DNA of 64,000 nt from Orientallactaga sibirica. Its lineage: Eukaryota; Chordata; Mammalia; Rodentia; Dipodidae. The stretch is taken from NCBI GenBank assembly GCA_036365145.1, contig JAEOAD010000015.1, positions 39,811,001 to 39,875,000 on the forward strand, written 5' to 3'. The notes beneath the pieces are model-generated. The model did no database searches. It had not been told where the DNA came from and saw only the letters and a program-made list of their open reading frames with translations. Shown here in pieces: positions 21,938-33,863 of the stretch; positions within the stretch are counted from its first letter, which is position 1, and the number at the start of each line of letters is the position of its first letter. Made by a program: the position numbers and the translations under genes.

Positions 21938-23937
21938 TGTAGTAGACAGTCTCAGGTTGCTGAGATGAACTGCCAAACCAGGCACAGTAATGGAGGAAGG
22001 AATTTATTTGAAGCTTACAGATCCAGGGAAGGTTCCATAATGGCAGAAAAAAGCTGGCCTATTTTCACAGGTTCAAGCAGAGAGAGAAAAGCCCCAAACC
22101 ATCACCAGCACTGCAAACAAGCACACATAGGAACTTCAGGCAAGGTCAGCCATTTTGTGTATCTTTTAACTGGAATTCCAAATCCACCCGATACCTTAGG
22201 ACTGGACCCTAGGATCCACCCACAGAGACACCTCCTCCAGCCAGATGGCTGCCAATCTAAATTTCAAACTTTAATAAAATCCTGAATATATTAGGGGCTA
22301 TCCATTCAAACTACCACATTCTGCATGTGGCCCCACAACAGATTTTTAACCATCTCAGATTGTATATTGTCAAATTCAAAGGTTCCCACAGTCATTATTA
22401 ACTTAAAATAGTTCCAAAGTAAAATAGTTCCAAAGTCCTAAGTCTCATCTGAGATTTAAAGTTGTCTCTTAGTTGTGAGTTCTGTAAAATCAAAACAAGT
22501 TATATACTTTCAACACATAAAGGCATAAACATTTTCAACTGCTATAAGGCATATCAAGGAGGGACTGAAATAATGCAAGCTCAATAACTATCAAGCACAC
22601 ATCAAACATTTGCAGTTCAAGTCCAATATCATAACCAGTGACTGACAGTCTCCATATTTTCCAATTTTGCACCTCCAGCTTGGCTGGGTAGCCAGGGAAA
22701 TTTTCCATTCCAATCAAACAGCCTCCATGGTAGTTCTTGCACAGTCCTGGTATATCCAAACACCCTTGTGTCTCCACTGCAAACCATGGTCTATCAGTGA
22801 CTTTGCCAGCCTCTTGCTCAGAGTCATCATGCCCTATCTACATTCAATTTCTCAACAGCATCTCCTGGAAACTTGTGTGCACTTTATGACCACTTCACAC
22901 ATTTTTCATTTTCCAAAATCAATACCAGATGTGCAGGACACAACCATATTCTTAATTCAGGGATGAAATAAGTTGTAACCTTGAAAAGCATTCCTTCTCC
23001 AGTCAACTCTTTCTCAAAAGAGCTTGCATTTCTATTATAGTCTTTCTTCAAACATTCTTTCCATTGTTTTAATGTAATACAGTTGGTCCACCTTCCTTAA
23101 GATTGCTAATGTGTTTAACAATAGCAGCTACAGTAACCTAAAACCAGTCTCTGTGCCAGTAAACTTAAAGTTTTTCCAACTTAAAAATTTAAATCTCTCA
23201 GTACAATATCATTAGCCAAGCACATCAGTCCACTACAAATATAACCTTGATCAAACTCTCTGGGTCTGGGCAGCAGAACACAGTCAACCCTTATGCCAGT
23301 ATCCCAGTTCCAACAAGGTTTTCTGCAGTCTTTCCTTCCCTCTAGAAAGTTCATAAGCCAAGCCTCCAAGTTTATAATCTAAGCCTCCAAATATGTTTTT
23401 TTCTGCACTTAGCATTTTCAAACTCTCCCAAGAATAGTCCATAATACTTGGCTTAACACTCCAGAAAGCACCTTCAGTTGCAAGTACCAAGTCCATGCCC
23501 GTTCCTCCAAAACAAAAGTTCCAAAAGACCAAAGTCCCTATGATCAGATTCATCTTAGCCCACTCCTTGGTACCAATTCTGTAGTAGACAGCCTCAGGTT
23601 GTTATGAACTTCTAAGCTAGCACAGTTATGGAGGAAGAGATTTATTTGAAGTTTATAGTTCCATAATGACAGAAGAAGCTGGCCCACTTTCACAGGTCCA
23701 AGTAGAGAAAGAAAAATCTCAAGCCATCACCAGCACCACAAACAAGCACACTTAGGAACTCCAGGAAGTCAGGTACTTTGCATATCTTTAGACTAAAATT
23801 CCAAACCCACGCCCACATCTTAGGGCTGGACACTAGGATCCACCCACAGTGATACCTCCTCCATCCAGCATATCTAAATTACAAACTTTAATAAAATCCT
23901 GAATATATTTGGGGCAATCTATTCAAACTACCACATT
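21938..23937 (-). mobile_element. Complete non-autonomous LTR element inside the satellite
   Basis: Two direct repeats (about 21938-22318 and 23579-23935), both opening GTAGTAGACAG(T/C)CTCAGGTTG and ending ACTACCACA, flank about 1.26 kb of non-coding sequence. On the minus strand the sequence after the right-hand LTR reads TTGGTACCAAG, like an ERVL-type primer-binding site, and an AATAAA lies in the LTR on that strand. The satellite resumes at once on the right. Confidence 0.72.
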
Positions 23938-24680
23938 CAGCCCCTTAATCGTGATAACCCCAAGACTGAGCACCTGGCCCATCCTAAATGGTTATAATCA
24001 AAAGGCTGAATTTATAACCTATTCTCAATGGTAGTAATGTCAATTCTGAGCAGCATACCCATCCTCAATTATGATAATCCCAATGATGTGCCACAGGCCC
24101 ATCTTCAACAGTATTAATCCCTATGTTGAGCAGCAGATCTAACCTTGATGGTGATCATCTCAATGCTGAACATCTGACCCATTCTCAATGGTGATAATCT
24201 CAATGTTGTTCTTCTGGACCATCTGAAATTGTGATAATCTAAATGCTGAGTAGGTTGTGCATCCTCAATGGTGATAATCCCAATGCTGAATAGCTGGCCA
24301 GTTCTCAATGGTGATAATCACAATGTTACGAATCAGGCCCATCCTCAATGGTTATAATTTCAATGCTGTACATCTGTCCCAACTTCACTATCTATGCTGA
24401 GCATATAGCCCATCCATAATGTTGACAATCTAAAGGCTGAGTATCTAACGTATTCTCAATGGTGATAAACTCAATTCTGAGCAGCTGGTCAAACTAAATG
24501 GTACTTGTCTCAATGCAGAGCATATGTCCCATCTTCAATTGTGATAACCCAATGCTGAGCATATCTCTGATCCTCAATGGTGATAATCACAATGCTGAGC
24601 AGCTGACCTATCCTCAATGGTGATAATCTCAATGCTGAGTTTCTAACCAACGCTCAATAGGGAAAAAATCTCCATTTTGA
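23938..24680. repeat. 40-bp satellite array, right block
   Basis: About 18 more diverged copies of the same unit, in the same orientation as the left block, ending near the text AATCTCCATTTTGAGAAGG. Confidence 0.93.
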
Positions 24681-26040
24681 GAAGGTGGAATGAAGCCTAA
24701 CATTAAATTTTTCATCTCTCTATTTTTTTCCCCCTTGGTTCTGACCTGTAAGTCCCAGTACCAGGATGCAGTTACTACCCACAACAAGCTGTTGATCAGA
24801 GAGACCTACAAGGTCCCCAAAACAAGACAGACTTCTGTAAAAGTACTTTATTAACCACCTAAGGTAAGATCCTACTGCTGAAGACAACATATGCTGTTGG
24901 CATGGAACACAGAGACTTGGCTGGAATCTGAAAGACAGCCAGACCCCAGAGAGTTAGCCCATCTGGTACTGGAAGGCACTACATGAGTGACTGGGGAAAG
25001 TGGCCAACAACTGTCCAAGCAACCCAGGGTCTAAGCTGCTCAGAAGCATACACCCTTATGTGATGTACACACAAGTGCAATAGTGGCAGACAACCTTGGT
25101 GGTTAACTGATAGCTTTCTGATTGGCTAGGAGATCAGTTCAGTAAAAAGGAACCCATATGTGGATCTGGGAAGCAGGTCAGAATCCTATTCAGACAATGA
25201 TTTTGCTCTCCAATGTCAAGCTCCCACTAATCTTGGGATAAAAGAGGGACATCCATCAAATTCTCTCTAACTTAATAACACTTATCTCATTTAACCTGTG
25301 CTGACTTCACTCTCCACTAGAGAATCTGCTTCTCTTTTTCAGATAGGAGTGAGACCCAAGGAGATAAACTACTCACTGCACTTCAGCCAAGCTCAAGCTG
25401 AAGCCACAGAGGAGTTGTGGAGACAAGCAAGAGTGCTGCTTCCATGGTGAACCTGATAATCAGCACCAAGGTGAAGGAGACAGACACTGAGGACACTCAA
25501 CACCTATAAAAGCAGAGATCCATGGGGCTGGAGAGATGGCTTAGCGGTTAAACGCTTGCCTGTGAAGCCTAAGGACCCTGGTTCAAGGCTTGATTCTCCA
25601 AGACCCATGTAAGCCAGATGCACAAGGGGGCGCACGCATCTGGAGTTCGTTTGCAGCGGCTGGAGGCCCTGGCATGCCCACTCTCTCTCTCTCTCTCTAA
25701 CTGCCTATTTCTGTATCTATCTCTCTCTCTCAGATAAATAAATAAAAAATAAAATATTTAAAAAAAAAAAAGCAGAGATCCAGAAGCTCCTAAGAGTCCA
25801 TAACTGAAGTAGACTTAAAACACATCAACATGGCTCAGGGAATTTTGTGGAAGAGGGGGAAGTAAGATTATTAGAGCCACAAGTTGGGATATCAATCCCA
25901 GAGGTCCTGCTTCTCCCCCCAAACTGAGTGATGCTCCCACAATGCATAACCCACAATCCCCCAGGGATAACCTGTGACCCCAATGAAGAGGGCTCCCTTT
26001 GGAAAGAGGGCAAGGATGAGGAAAAGAATGGTACATGATG
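24680..26040 (+). repeat. Unclassified dispersed repeat with SINE insertion
   Basis: The part from about 25330 (AGGAGTGAGACCCAAGGAG, then GTGGAAGAGGGGGAAGTAAG, then GGTACATGATGT) matches 51840-52390 along its length, so it belongs to a repeat family I cannot name. The left part has no clear identity. Confidence 0.45.
25524..25767 (+). mobile_element. tRNA-like SINE with perfect 15-bp target duplication
   Basis: A typical copy with GGCTGGAGAGATGGCTTAGC and an A-rich tail. AAAAGCAGAGATCCA occurs on both sides (25508-25522 and 25768-25782), marking a recent insertion. Confidence 0.92.
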
Positions 26041-27805
26041 TTTCCATGTTAAGTATGTCCATAATTAATAAAAATTGGTTTAGGTAAGGTAAGAGATTAG
26101 TATTGAAGCAATATTCAAAATATCCTAAACTATTTTAAATTTATACTTGATAGACATTAAGAAGTTAACTAATTTTGAAGTTGAAGTTTAAAGGGATTTT
26201 TGGAAATCTTTCAAATAGAAGGTTTATAGTTTTTACTTACTTTTAGTCTAAAGATCAAGAAGTTCTTAGGTTTAGATAAACTAGAGAAAATATGTTAGGC
26301 TGAAAAGGCTAAAAGTTGGAATAGTGTTGACAATGTGTTATTAACAGTCATTTATTTTATAAATATAATTAAATTATGTTTTATGTAATTATGTTGAATA
26401 TATAATATAATGAAATATATTTTATATAATTAGGCCCAGTTTTATCTATTAGAATAAGTTTATAGCAAGCACATAAAAGTTTTATCCAATAGGAAAACAT
26501 ATGAAGAGAACACTTTACAAACATATTGTTATAAGCAGGTGTCTTATGTAACAAAATAAAGGCTTTATCAGATGGAGAACATATAAGCTTAATATTTGGG
26601 TATAACTTAGTCATCTCAATCCAAAATTAAACAGCTTTTACAACCTTTTTAATGTTACCAGGGATGAAGGAAAGTGGGCTTGTATTTTAAGGACCTCCAA
26701 GTCTAATGTCTGTCTTTTAAAAGAGAGAGAGAGATCCCAAGTTTTTAGAAGATGGGTGACAAGTTCAAGTTTGACTTTTTCAAGTTGAAGTGAGATGATG
26801 GAAAAAATTGAACAAGGGTTTTTAGTCTTGTTGACTTTTAAGACTTGCAGAACAATCAAAAGAGACCCAGATAGATGGAGTTAGTCTGTTATAGGACCTT
26901 CTGAGGTCAATTAGTGAAATTGTAGAAGTCCAGAAGGTTGTTTACATCAATTTTTACTTTTGATTTTTATGTCACACTTAGAATTGAAATAAAACAAAAC
27001 TAGTTAAAATATATTGATTTTGTTAACTTTGATATTCATATGGGAAACTAATGTTCACAGAACTGGCACCAGAGATGAAGCGGAGAATCGGTCTATTTTT
27101 ACATCAGCATGAGTCCAGAGGAATCTCTTCCAAAGCTTGAAAAAAAATGGTTAATTAGCATAGAGATATCTGTAGCTGTGTTATGGAGTTAAGAAAAAAC
27201 ACAAGATGATTTTTAGTACAGGTTAGAAGTTATAATAAAAATTATGACCTTGAAACAATACAAAAACTACAGTGTCAGTATAAAAGACTATGTAGTATGG
27301 GACATAACCAACATAAAAGTCTATTATTGTACAAGGCATAACTTTTGGCCAGGGTCTCCAGATTTTTTCTATCTTAATATGAGGTATGGCAGTATAAATA
27401 AATTTATCATCCTATTATAAAGAATTAAGTCTGAATTATGTAAACAATTAAGGTGAGAGAAATACAAGATGACCTCCTTTTAGAGGGTATGCACATATTA
27501 TTTTTTAAATATCTAATAACTGTAAGTACAGGCAGAACATGCTATCAGTCTTAAAAATAATATTTTTATCAACAAATATAAACCAATTAATTTAATTTAG
27601 AAACTGTTAGGGAAAGACAAGGACAAGAGCACAAAGTCTTGGTATCTGTATTTGAAAACATCTTTGATTTGTTTAGATACCTATGTGGGTATCAATTACC
27701 TAGGGAAGGTTGAAAATAGGACAATAGAGTTTGAAATAATTTATTTTAGATGAAGACCTTTGTTTGAGCATAGGGCTACAGCCTGAGGTAGAGAATATGC
27801 CTTGG
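26040..27805. other. AT-rich stretch, no gene recognised
   Basis: Long AT-rich sequence with no convincing open frame. It may be old retrovirus-like internal sequence, but I see no diagnostic motif. Confidence 0.35.
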
Positions 27806-29650
27806 TGCAGTCAGGTTTGCACTGCTACCAGAAATCACCTGACCAAGATTAGCTTGTGGGAAACAAATATTTATTTCGGTTTACAGACTTGAGGGGAAGC
27901 TCCATCATGGCAGAGGAAAATGTTGACATGAGCATAGGTAGGCCATCACCTCCTGGCCAACATCAGGTGGATAACAGCAACAGGAGAATGTGCCAAAAAC
28001 TGGCAAGAGGAAACTAGTTATAACACCCATAAGCCCACCCCCCCCCAAATACACTGCCATCCAGGAGTGTTTAATTCCCAAATTGCCAACAGCTGGGGAC
28101 ATGGCATTCAGAACACCTAAGTTTATGGGGAACTCCTGAATCAAAACACCACATCCCACCCCTGGCCCCCATAAACTGATAATCAGTCATGATGTAAAAT
28201 GCAATGCATTCAGTCCAACTTTAAAAGTCCCTATAGTTTTTATCAACCCAAATGATGTTCAAATATCCCCATAGTCCAAGATCTTTTGACTGAACCATAA
28301 TACCAAAAAAAAAAACAAAAAACCTCAAAAAGGCCGTAATGACACAGAATAAAAATTCACATTGCAAAAGATGGCATTTGGTATAGCAAAGAAATATTCA
28401 ACTGATATAAGATTTAAAACAACCAGGGCAAACATCAAACACTGTAGCTCCAAGTCCAACAACTGTAGTCAGCAACAAATCTCCAAGTCTGGTAATTGTA
28501 ACCAGCAGCAAGTCTCTGGAGTTCCAATTCTGCCCCTCAAACTAGGCTACTCACAGTCCTGGAAAACTTCATCTAGGGCTGGAAGCTCTCCTTGGCAGCC
28601 ATCTCATGGTCCCAGCAACTCCATTGGGTCTCTACTGCAACCCACAGGCCATCCTCAGGGCTGCATTGGGTCTCCATGCAGACAATCCTGCTTCACACTG
28701 CCCATGGCTATTTCCAAAACACAAGACCATGTTGCAAATTAAATTACCCTCTCTTTCCTGCATTTCTTATAACCCATAATTCCAGGTGGGGTAGCAATTT
28801 GTTAATCCAGGGGGGAATCTTTGAGCATTCAGGCCCCTTCAAAAGACTCTGCATTTTTTCTTTTGTCCCAATGCAAGTCAGCTGGCCCAGTCTCAATGGT
28901 TATAATCTCTCAATTGCAGCTGAATAGGCAGCAGTTTGAGCCCAAAGATTTAATTTTTAATGTGCCATATCCCTCTGCTCACACAAGTACATTTCTACAC
29001 AAAGCAAACCTGCACAAGTTCTCAGGACATGGGCATAACAGCAAACCTCTCACACAAACTGCTTCTAGCCCAATCCAGGCAAAGCTCTTTCTTACCCTCA
29101 TAAGCCAAACCTCACAATACATAATTCTTAATGCATTTGGGTCTTTCAACTCTGAACAGAATAATCCATGATCTGTACTTACAGCACTTCAAGGCATCTC
29201 TTAGGCCAATATTTCAAATCCTTCCACATTCCTCTTGAACTCAGCTCCAAAAGGCCAAAGCCACACAGTCAGGTTTCAAGCAGTAATAACCCCACTCCTG
29301 GTACCAACTTTACTGTTGCAGTCAGGTTCACATTGCTAGCAGAACACACCCACCCAAGATCAGCTTATGGGAAAAAAGGTTTATTTGGCTTACAGACTCA
29401 AGGGGAAGCTCCATAATGACAGGGGGAAATGATGGCATGAGCAAAGGTAGTACATCACCTCCTGGCCAACACCATGGACAACAGCAACAGGAGAGTGTCA
29501 CAAACACTGGCAATAGGAAGCTGATTATGATACCCATAAACCTGCCCCCCAGCAATACACTGCCCTCCAGGAGGGATTAATTCCCAAATTTCCAACAGCT
29601 GGGGACATGGCATTCAGAACACCTAAATTTATGGGGGACACTTGAATCAT
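27806..29650 (-). mobile_element. Complete ERVL/MaLR-like LTR element
   Basis: Direct repeats at about 27806-28153 and 29311-29650 (both with CAGACT.(G/C)AGGGGAAGCTCCAT and CCAACAGCTGGGGACATGGC) flank about 1.16 kb of non-coding internal sequence. The minus strand after the right-hand LTR reads TTGGTACCAGGAGTGGGG, an ERVL-type primer-binding and leader sequence, and an AATAAA lies in that LTR. It is non-autonomous. Confidence 0.75.
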
Positions 29651-30340
29651 TACTTATTAGTAATGAACTTGAGATACCAGAAATGAGACAGTTATTTAAT
29701 TATTTTATGGTATATAAAAGAGCAGAATTTGGTCATTGTTGATAAATCTGTTTTTAAAGGAAAATGCTGTTGGATAACCAATGTTTTGGTTTAAATAAAA
29801 TATGAGTTATTTTAACACTTTAATGTTTTAGTATGAGGTCCTTATCTTGGGAAATTAAACTCTGACAAGTGAACCTTTACCTTAATATTTACTTGCTCCA
29901 ATACTTAGAACATTTTCCTTGATCTATCTCCCTGTCAGCTATCAGTTCCCAGAAACCATCGAGACTAGAAGAAGCTGTATTCAGGAGTATCTAAGGTTGT
30001 CTGATGCATTGTCATTTTTAACTCTGCCTGAATACCATCTTTTGTTTTATAATTGTACTATTTACATCCTCACACCTTTTGCCCTTATATTGGCCACTTA
30101 AATATCTTTCATATTAACCTTTTGTGTATCTATGATTGAAAAATCTCTTTTTATATTATCCTTTGATAATGTCATCTTTTACAAAGCTTTAATTACTTTT
30201 TATAGAACAATTAAGAGAAACTTCACCTAAATGATATATCTTATTACCAACTGATGGAGAAGCAAGTAGTTTAGCATCACAGTTAACCAGAATATTATTG
30301 CAAATCTGTAGAGAAACGTTCTTAGCAGGAAATTTGGGTA
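29651..30340. other. AT-rich spacer
   Basis: No gene or repeat identified. Confidence 0.3.
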
Positions 30341-30400
30341 TTTTTAAAAATTTGTTTAATTTAATTTATTTATTTGAAAGTGACAGACCGAGAGAGAAAG

Positions 30401-30431
<31 letters not shown>

Positions 30432-30589
30432 ATGGGCACACCAGGGTCTCCAGCCATTGCAAACAAACTCTAGATGCATGTTCCACCTTGTGTATCTGGC
30501 TTATATGGGTACTGGGGAATCAAGCCTTGAACCAGGGGCCTTAGGCTTCACAGGCAAGTGCTTAAACACTAAGCCATCTCTCCAGCTCA
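30341..30589 (-). mobile_element. tRNA-like SINE, antisense
   Basis: A T-rich tail, a (GA)n run at 30401-30432, the antisense body (CAGCCATTGCAAACAAACTC) and the end AGCCATCTCTCCAGCTC. Confidence 0.85.
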
Positions 30590-32640
30590 AAAACTTGGAT
30601 TTTAAAGTGAGAAATATATCATAAACCTGGTTTAATAATTTAACATCATTTTAAAATATATAAGCATCAGAGCATTTAATGACCATAACCATTGGAACAA
30701 TTAATGACCATGAATTTAGTTACACATAAAGATACACTATATGAAACACAGAACACATGACATGACATTGCTATCCAGAATTAGACATGACAACACAAAA
30801 CATGGAGAGACATTCCTTTATAAGATTTTATTTATGTTTTAAATTGGTGAGGGATTCAATCTTAACAGGGCAACAGCCAGTGGTTTAAATTTAAAGCTGA
30901 AAATTCTGAAAAATATTTTTTGGCCATTAGCCATATGTAAGGGAGCTGTGGTTACAGGATTTCTCTTGGTGTTTGTCTTTGTTTATTTTATCTAGCTGTG
31001 TGGCAGGCACTGGTTTTGTAGTCATTAAAGGGTTAAGTTTTTGTGTACTGTGATTGCCCCACCTCTGTTGTTGGTTTTTCTTTGGTAGCTTATAGTGAAT
31101 AGAAGGGGAAGGGGGAAACGAAAGAAGAAACCCTAGAAGTTGTATAGTGATTTTAAATTTTAGCAAAGAGAGAAAAATTAGGTATCCATATATAGAAGAA
31201 GTTAAACAGGTCCAGTAAAGACAGGAGTTTCTTTTTGGAGGTAGGGTTTGTATTTGATTCAGTGGAATCACTTGAATTTGGTGTGAGAGGAAGAGCCCTT
31301 GGCAATCATGGACAGCTGACAGAACTGTGTGTGAGAGATAGAGTTTTAGGAGGGACAGGAGTGGGAGAGGGAACCTTGGGCCATTTTCCATGTCATTGGG
31401 GAAAGTTATCAAGATCAATGAGAATGTTGAAATCAACAGTATCAAACTCAGACCAGTGGTGGCCATTGTCTAGAGAATATTGCAGCCAAATCTAAATAGA
31501 GAGTCAGAGTAATTTGGTAGGCAGGAGCTAAGATAGTCTGAGTTCCTTTAAATTAGTTTTGAGACATGCCAATGTAGTGTCCTTTGGAATAGATAAGTTA
31601 GAGCCCATTTTGGAGGACAAGGACCAAGTGGAGTGGCCAATCCCACCACGAGAGACATCTCCAAGGCTTAGGGAGGGCATAAGGTGACACCCAAGGATTA
31701 AGAGAACATCCCCACACTTGTAATGCTTGGGGTGTCCAGTGGAATGATACATGGAAGCTCCTGGAGCCTCCAATCATCCATAGACAGAGGAGAGAGTGAG
31801 AAACTCCCAGGGTTTCTAAGGTCTAAGACAGGGCACCTCCTGCCATAGACCGAGAGTGAGTACCTTGTCCTAAGGACTAGAATTTGATGAGGTTGTGGAT
31901 GGAAGTCAGTCAGACTGAATGGCCTCTTATCTGGAGTTCAAAAGTCTGGGCAGGGAAGGAGGGTGAAAAGAAGCCACAAGGTATCCAAGCATGAAAGTCC
32001 GACGGTCTCAGGTCACAACTTGTGGATGTTTAGTCCAGAATAGTGAGCACAGAGAGCATTTGTGTTCCCAAGGGAGTGAAACACTGGAAGGGAGGTAGAG
32101 AGAAAGAAGGAAAGAGAAGGAGGGGGCACAAGGTCTGAAAGCCCCTGAGGGCTCCGATCTGAGTCACAGCACCAGAAATGTAAGGAAAGTGGAGGAGAAA
32201 GCACAAGAGAAACACTGGGCTTGATCTCAACAGACAGAGACTGTTAATTGAAGCCCAAAGAAGGGCTACAACCTTCCCATGGGATGGATGCTGAAACACT
32301 GACCTAGGCTGAGGTTCAAGTATATAAGGAGGATTCTGAGGAAAACATACTGGACCAGGTGCAGGTCCAAGGGAAGTACATAAGGAACTCTAGATATGAG
32401 TATACTTCCTCAGAATAAGATTTTTCAGCAAAATTGTCTAGGGAAGATGCCCCAAAAGGTTTCTGTTCCTTCAAGGTCTTCTGAGTTCATGAAAGTTTAT
32501 CAATCAAGGGAGTTGTCAAACTTGTCTGGGACTAAATGCCTCTGATGTTCCCAAGACCTCCTAGTTTCAGGGACAGTCATTAACCCTTCAGTTTCATCTG
32601 GTTTCAAGAGAAGTCATTAACCCTTCATAAACAAGTCTAG
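30590..32640 (-). mobile_element. Endogenous retrovirus 5' part: leader and broken gag remnant
   Basis: Read on the minus strand, a long CT-rich leader (about 32630-31610) precedes a Met-Gly start at 31608 that opens a gag matrix-like segment. The frame is interrupted by several stops and a shift and is lost by about 30900. It looks like a gamma-type (class I) element. The identification is by overall layout and is tentative. No functional product is possible. Confidence 0.42.
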
Positions 32641-32735
32641 CCACTATAGAAGTCAGTATGGAGACTGAAAATAGATCTCCCATATCACCCAGCCATACCA
32701 CTTCTGAGTATTTACCCAAGCCAGTAGACTCAACG
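32640..32735 (+). mobile_element. Short LINE-1 ORF2 3' fragment
   Basis: Text such as AGTATGGAGACTGAAAATAG and CCACTTCTGAGTATTTACCC matches the end of mammalian L1 ORF2 in sense orientation. Confidence 0.6.
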
Positions 32736-32772
32736 TTATTTTGAGTTACTTTGGCTGTTCCTTTTGATATGT

Positions 32773-32813
32773 TTGCTTGTTTGTTTGTTTGTTTGTTTGT
32801 TTGTTTGTTTTAG
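32773..32813. repeat. (GTTT)n simple repeat
   Basis: About ten tetranucleotide units. No feature was recognised between it and the SINE at 33133. Confidence 0.85.
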
Positions 32814-33132
32814 GGGAAAAAAACGAGTCAATGCTAGTTAGCTTTGATATGTTCAATAACATTCTTTTGGAGGGTTGTTATTAAAGAAATCAGAGGAACT
32901 GTCTTGGAGTGGTCTCCTGAACATACTATCTCTATTCACTAAATGTTAATTATTACCATAGCATAAGTCCAATTACAAAGAAGAACTCAGGGTTCAGAGA
33001 AACATTTCAGACTAAAATTCAATAGTAGGTTCTGATGCCAAAGTTTTTTCCACTACTGTCTCTCATTCTGTGGGTAAAAAGTGGGAAAAGCACCAAGTAA
33101 GGAAAGAGTAAGAGTTCAAGAGTCATTGTTCT

Positions 33133-33338
33133 GGGCTAGAGGGGTGACAGCAGTTTTAAGGTGTTTGCTTGCAAAGCCAAAGGACCCAGGTTCAATTCCC
33201 CAGGACCCACGTTAGCCAGATGCACAATAGGGCACCTGTGTCTGGAGTTCGTTTGCAATGGCTAGAGGCCCTGGTACACCATTCTCTCTTTCTCTCCCCC
33301 ACCCCATGCTTTGTCTGTCAAATAAATAAAATTTTTAA
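33133..33338 (+). mobile_element. tRNA-like SINE with target duplication
   Basis: It contains GGTTCAATTCCCCAGGACCC and CTGGAGTTCGTTTGCAATGG. AGAGTCATTGTTCTG flanks both ends. Confidence 0.9.
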
Positions 33339-33702
33339 AAAGAGTCATTGTTCTGTGAGAGAGGCAGATAATAAAAACTTTCCTCAATATTCAGGAGATA
33401 GCTTGCTTATTCATTGACTCATTCAACAAATATTTGAAAATGATGGAAAATAATTGCAGAATGAGGTGAAAGTTTAGAAAATGTAAATAGTTCTCCCTCT
33501 GTCCTTAGTTGTGACTATGTGACCTAGATTAGAGGGAGCAAGAAAATAACTCTGATGCCATGAGTTGTGTAATAGATGACAAAAGAGGGAGATAGAGAAA
33601 GTATTTGGATTTCTGAAGGTTCAGGTTATGACAAAAGACATCCCTATGACTATTTCTACATAAGCCACTACACTATTACTTCTGCACTAAGTCTAACTAA
33701 AA

Positions 33703-33863
33703 ATGAGTGACATCTCTAGGTTCCTTCCACTTGTCTCCCTACACAGCCTACTTCTGCTGCTGTCCAAGGCAGCCCAGGACTACTTGCATATTCAGTGACT
33801 GTTCAAGGCCCTCTAGCAGTTCTCATCCATACCTTCCCGCTGGCTTATTGGCACCATTTGAAG
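33703..33863 (+). pseudogene. Decayed CYP4A exon 1
   Basis: It starts ATGAGTGAC and keeps the frame of a CYP4A first exon: a Leu-rich anchor (SLLLLLSKAAQDYL), then an [14 protein letters not shown] stretch in which Trp has become TGA and Gln has become TAG, then FSS.PSRWLIG. About 15 residues are missing from the N-terminal part and a third stop closes the end. No matching exon 2 is visible before gene B. It is best explained as the 5' end of a lost tandem CYP4A copy. Confidence 0.8.

Noticed and set aside
18830..24680. Regular 40-bp periodicity resembling a CRISPR array
   Set aside because: The whole 40 bp repeats with no unique spacers, repeats are heavily diverged, and the context is a mammalian genome. 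It is a satellite.
25524..25770. tRNA-like A and B boxes in the SINEs as tRNA genes
   Set aside because: The head is followed by a SINE body and A-rich tail, with target duplications. No cloverleaf tRNA with a proper 3' end is present.
28362..28742. 126-codon plus-strand open frame
   Set aside because: It lies wholly in the internal region of an LTR element, on the strand opposite to its transcription.
30927..31466. 179-codon open frame on the minus strand, the longest in the window
   Set aside because: It is out of frame with the gag-like start and has no P450 or other domain I recognise. I treat it as retroviral debris in a shifted frame.
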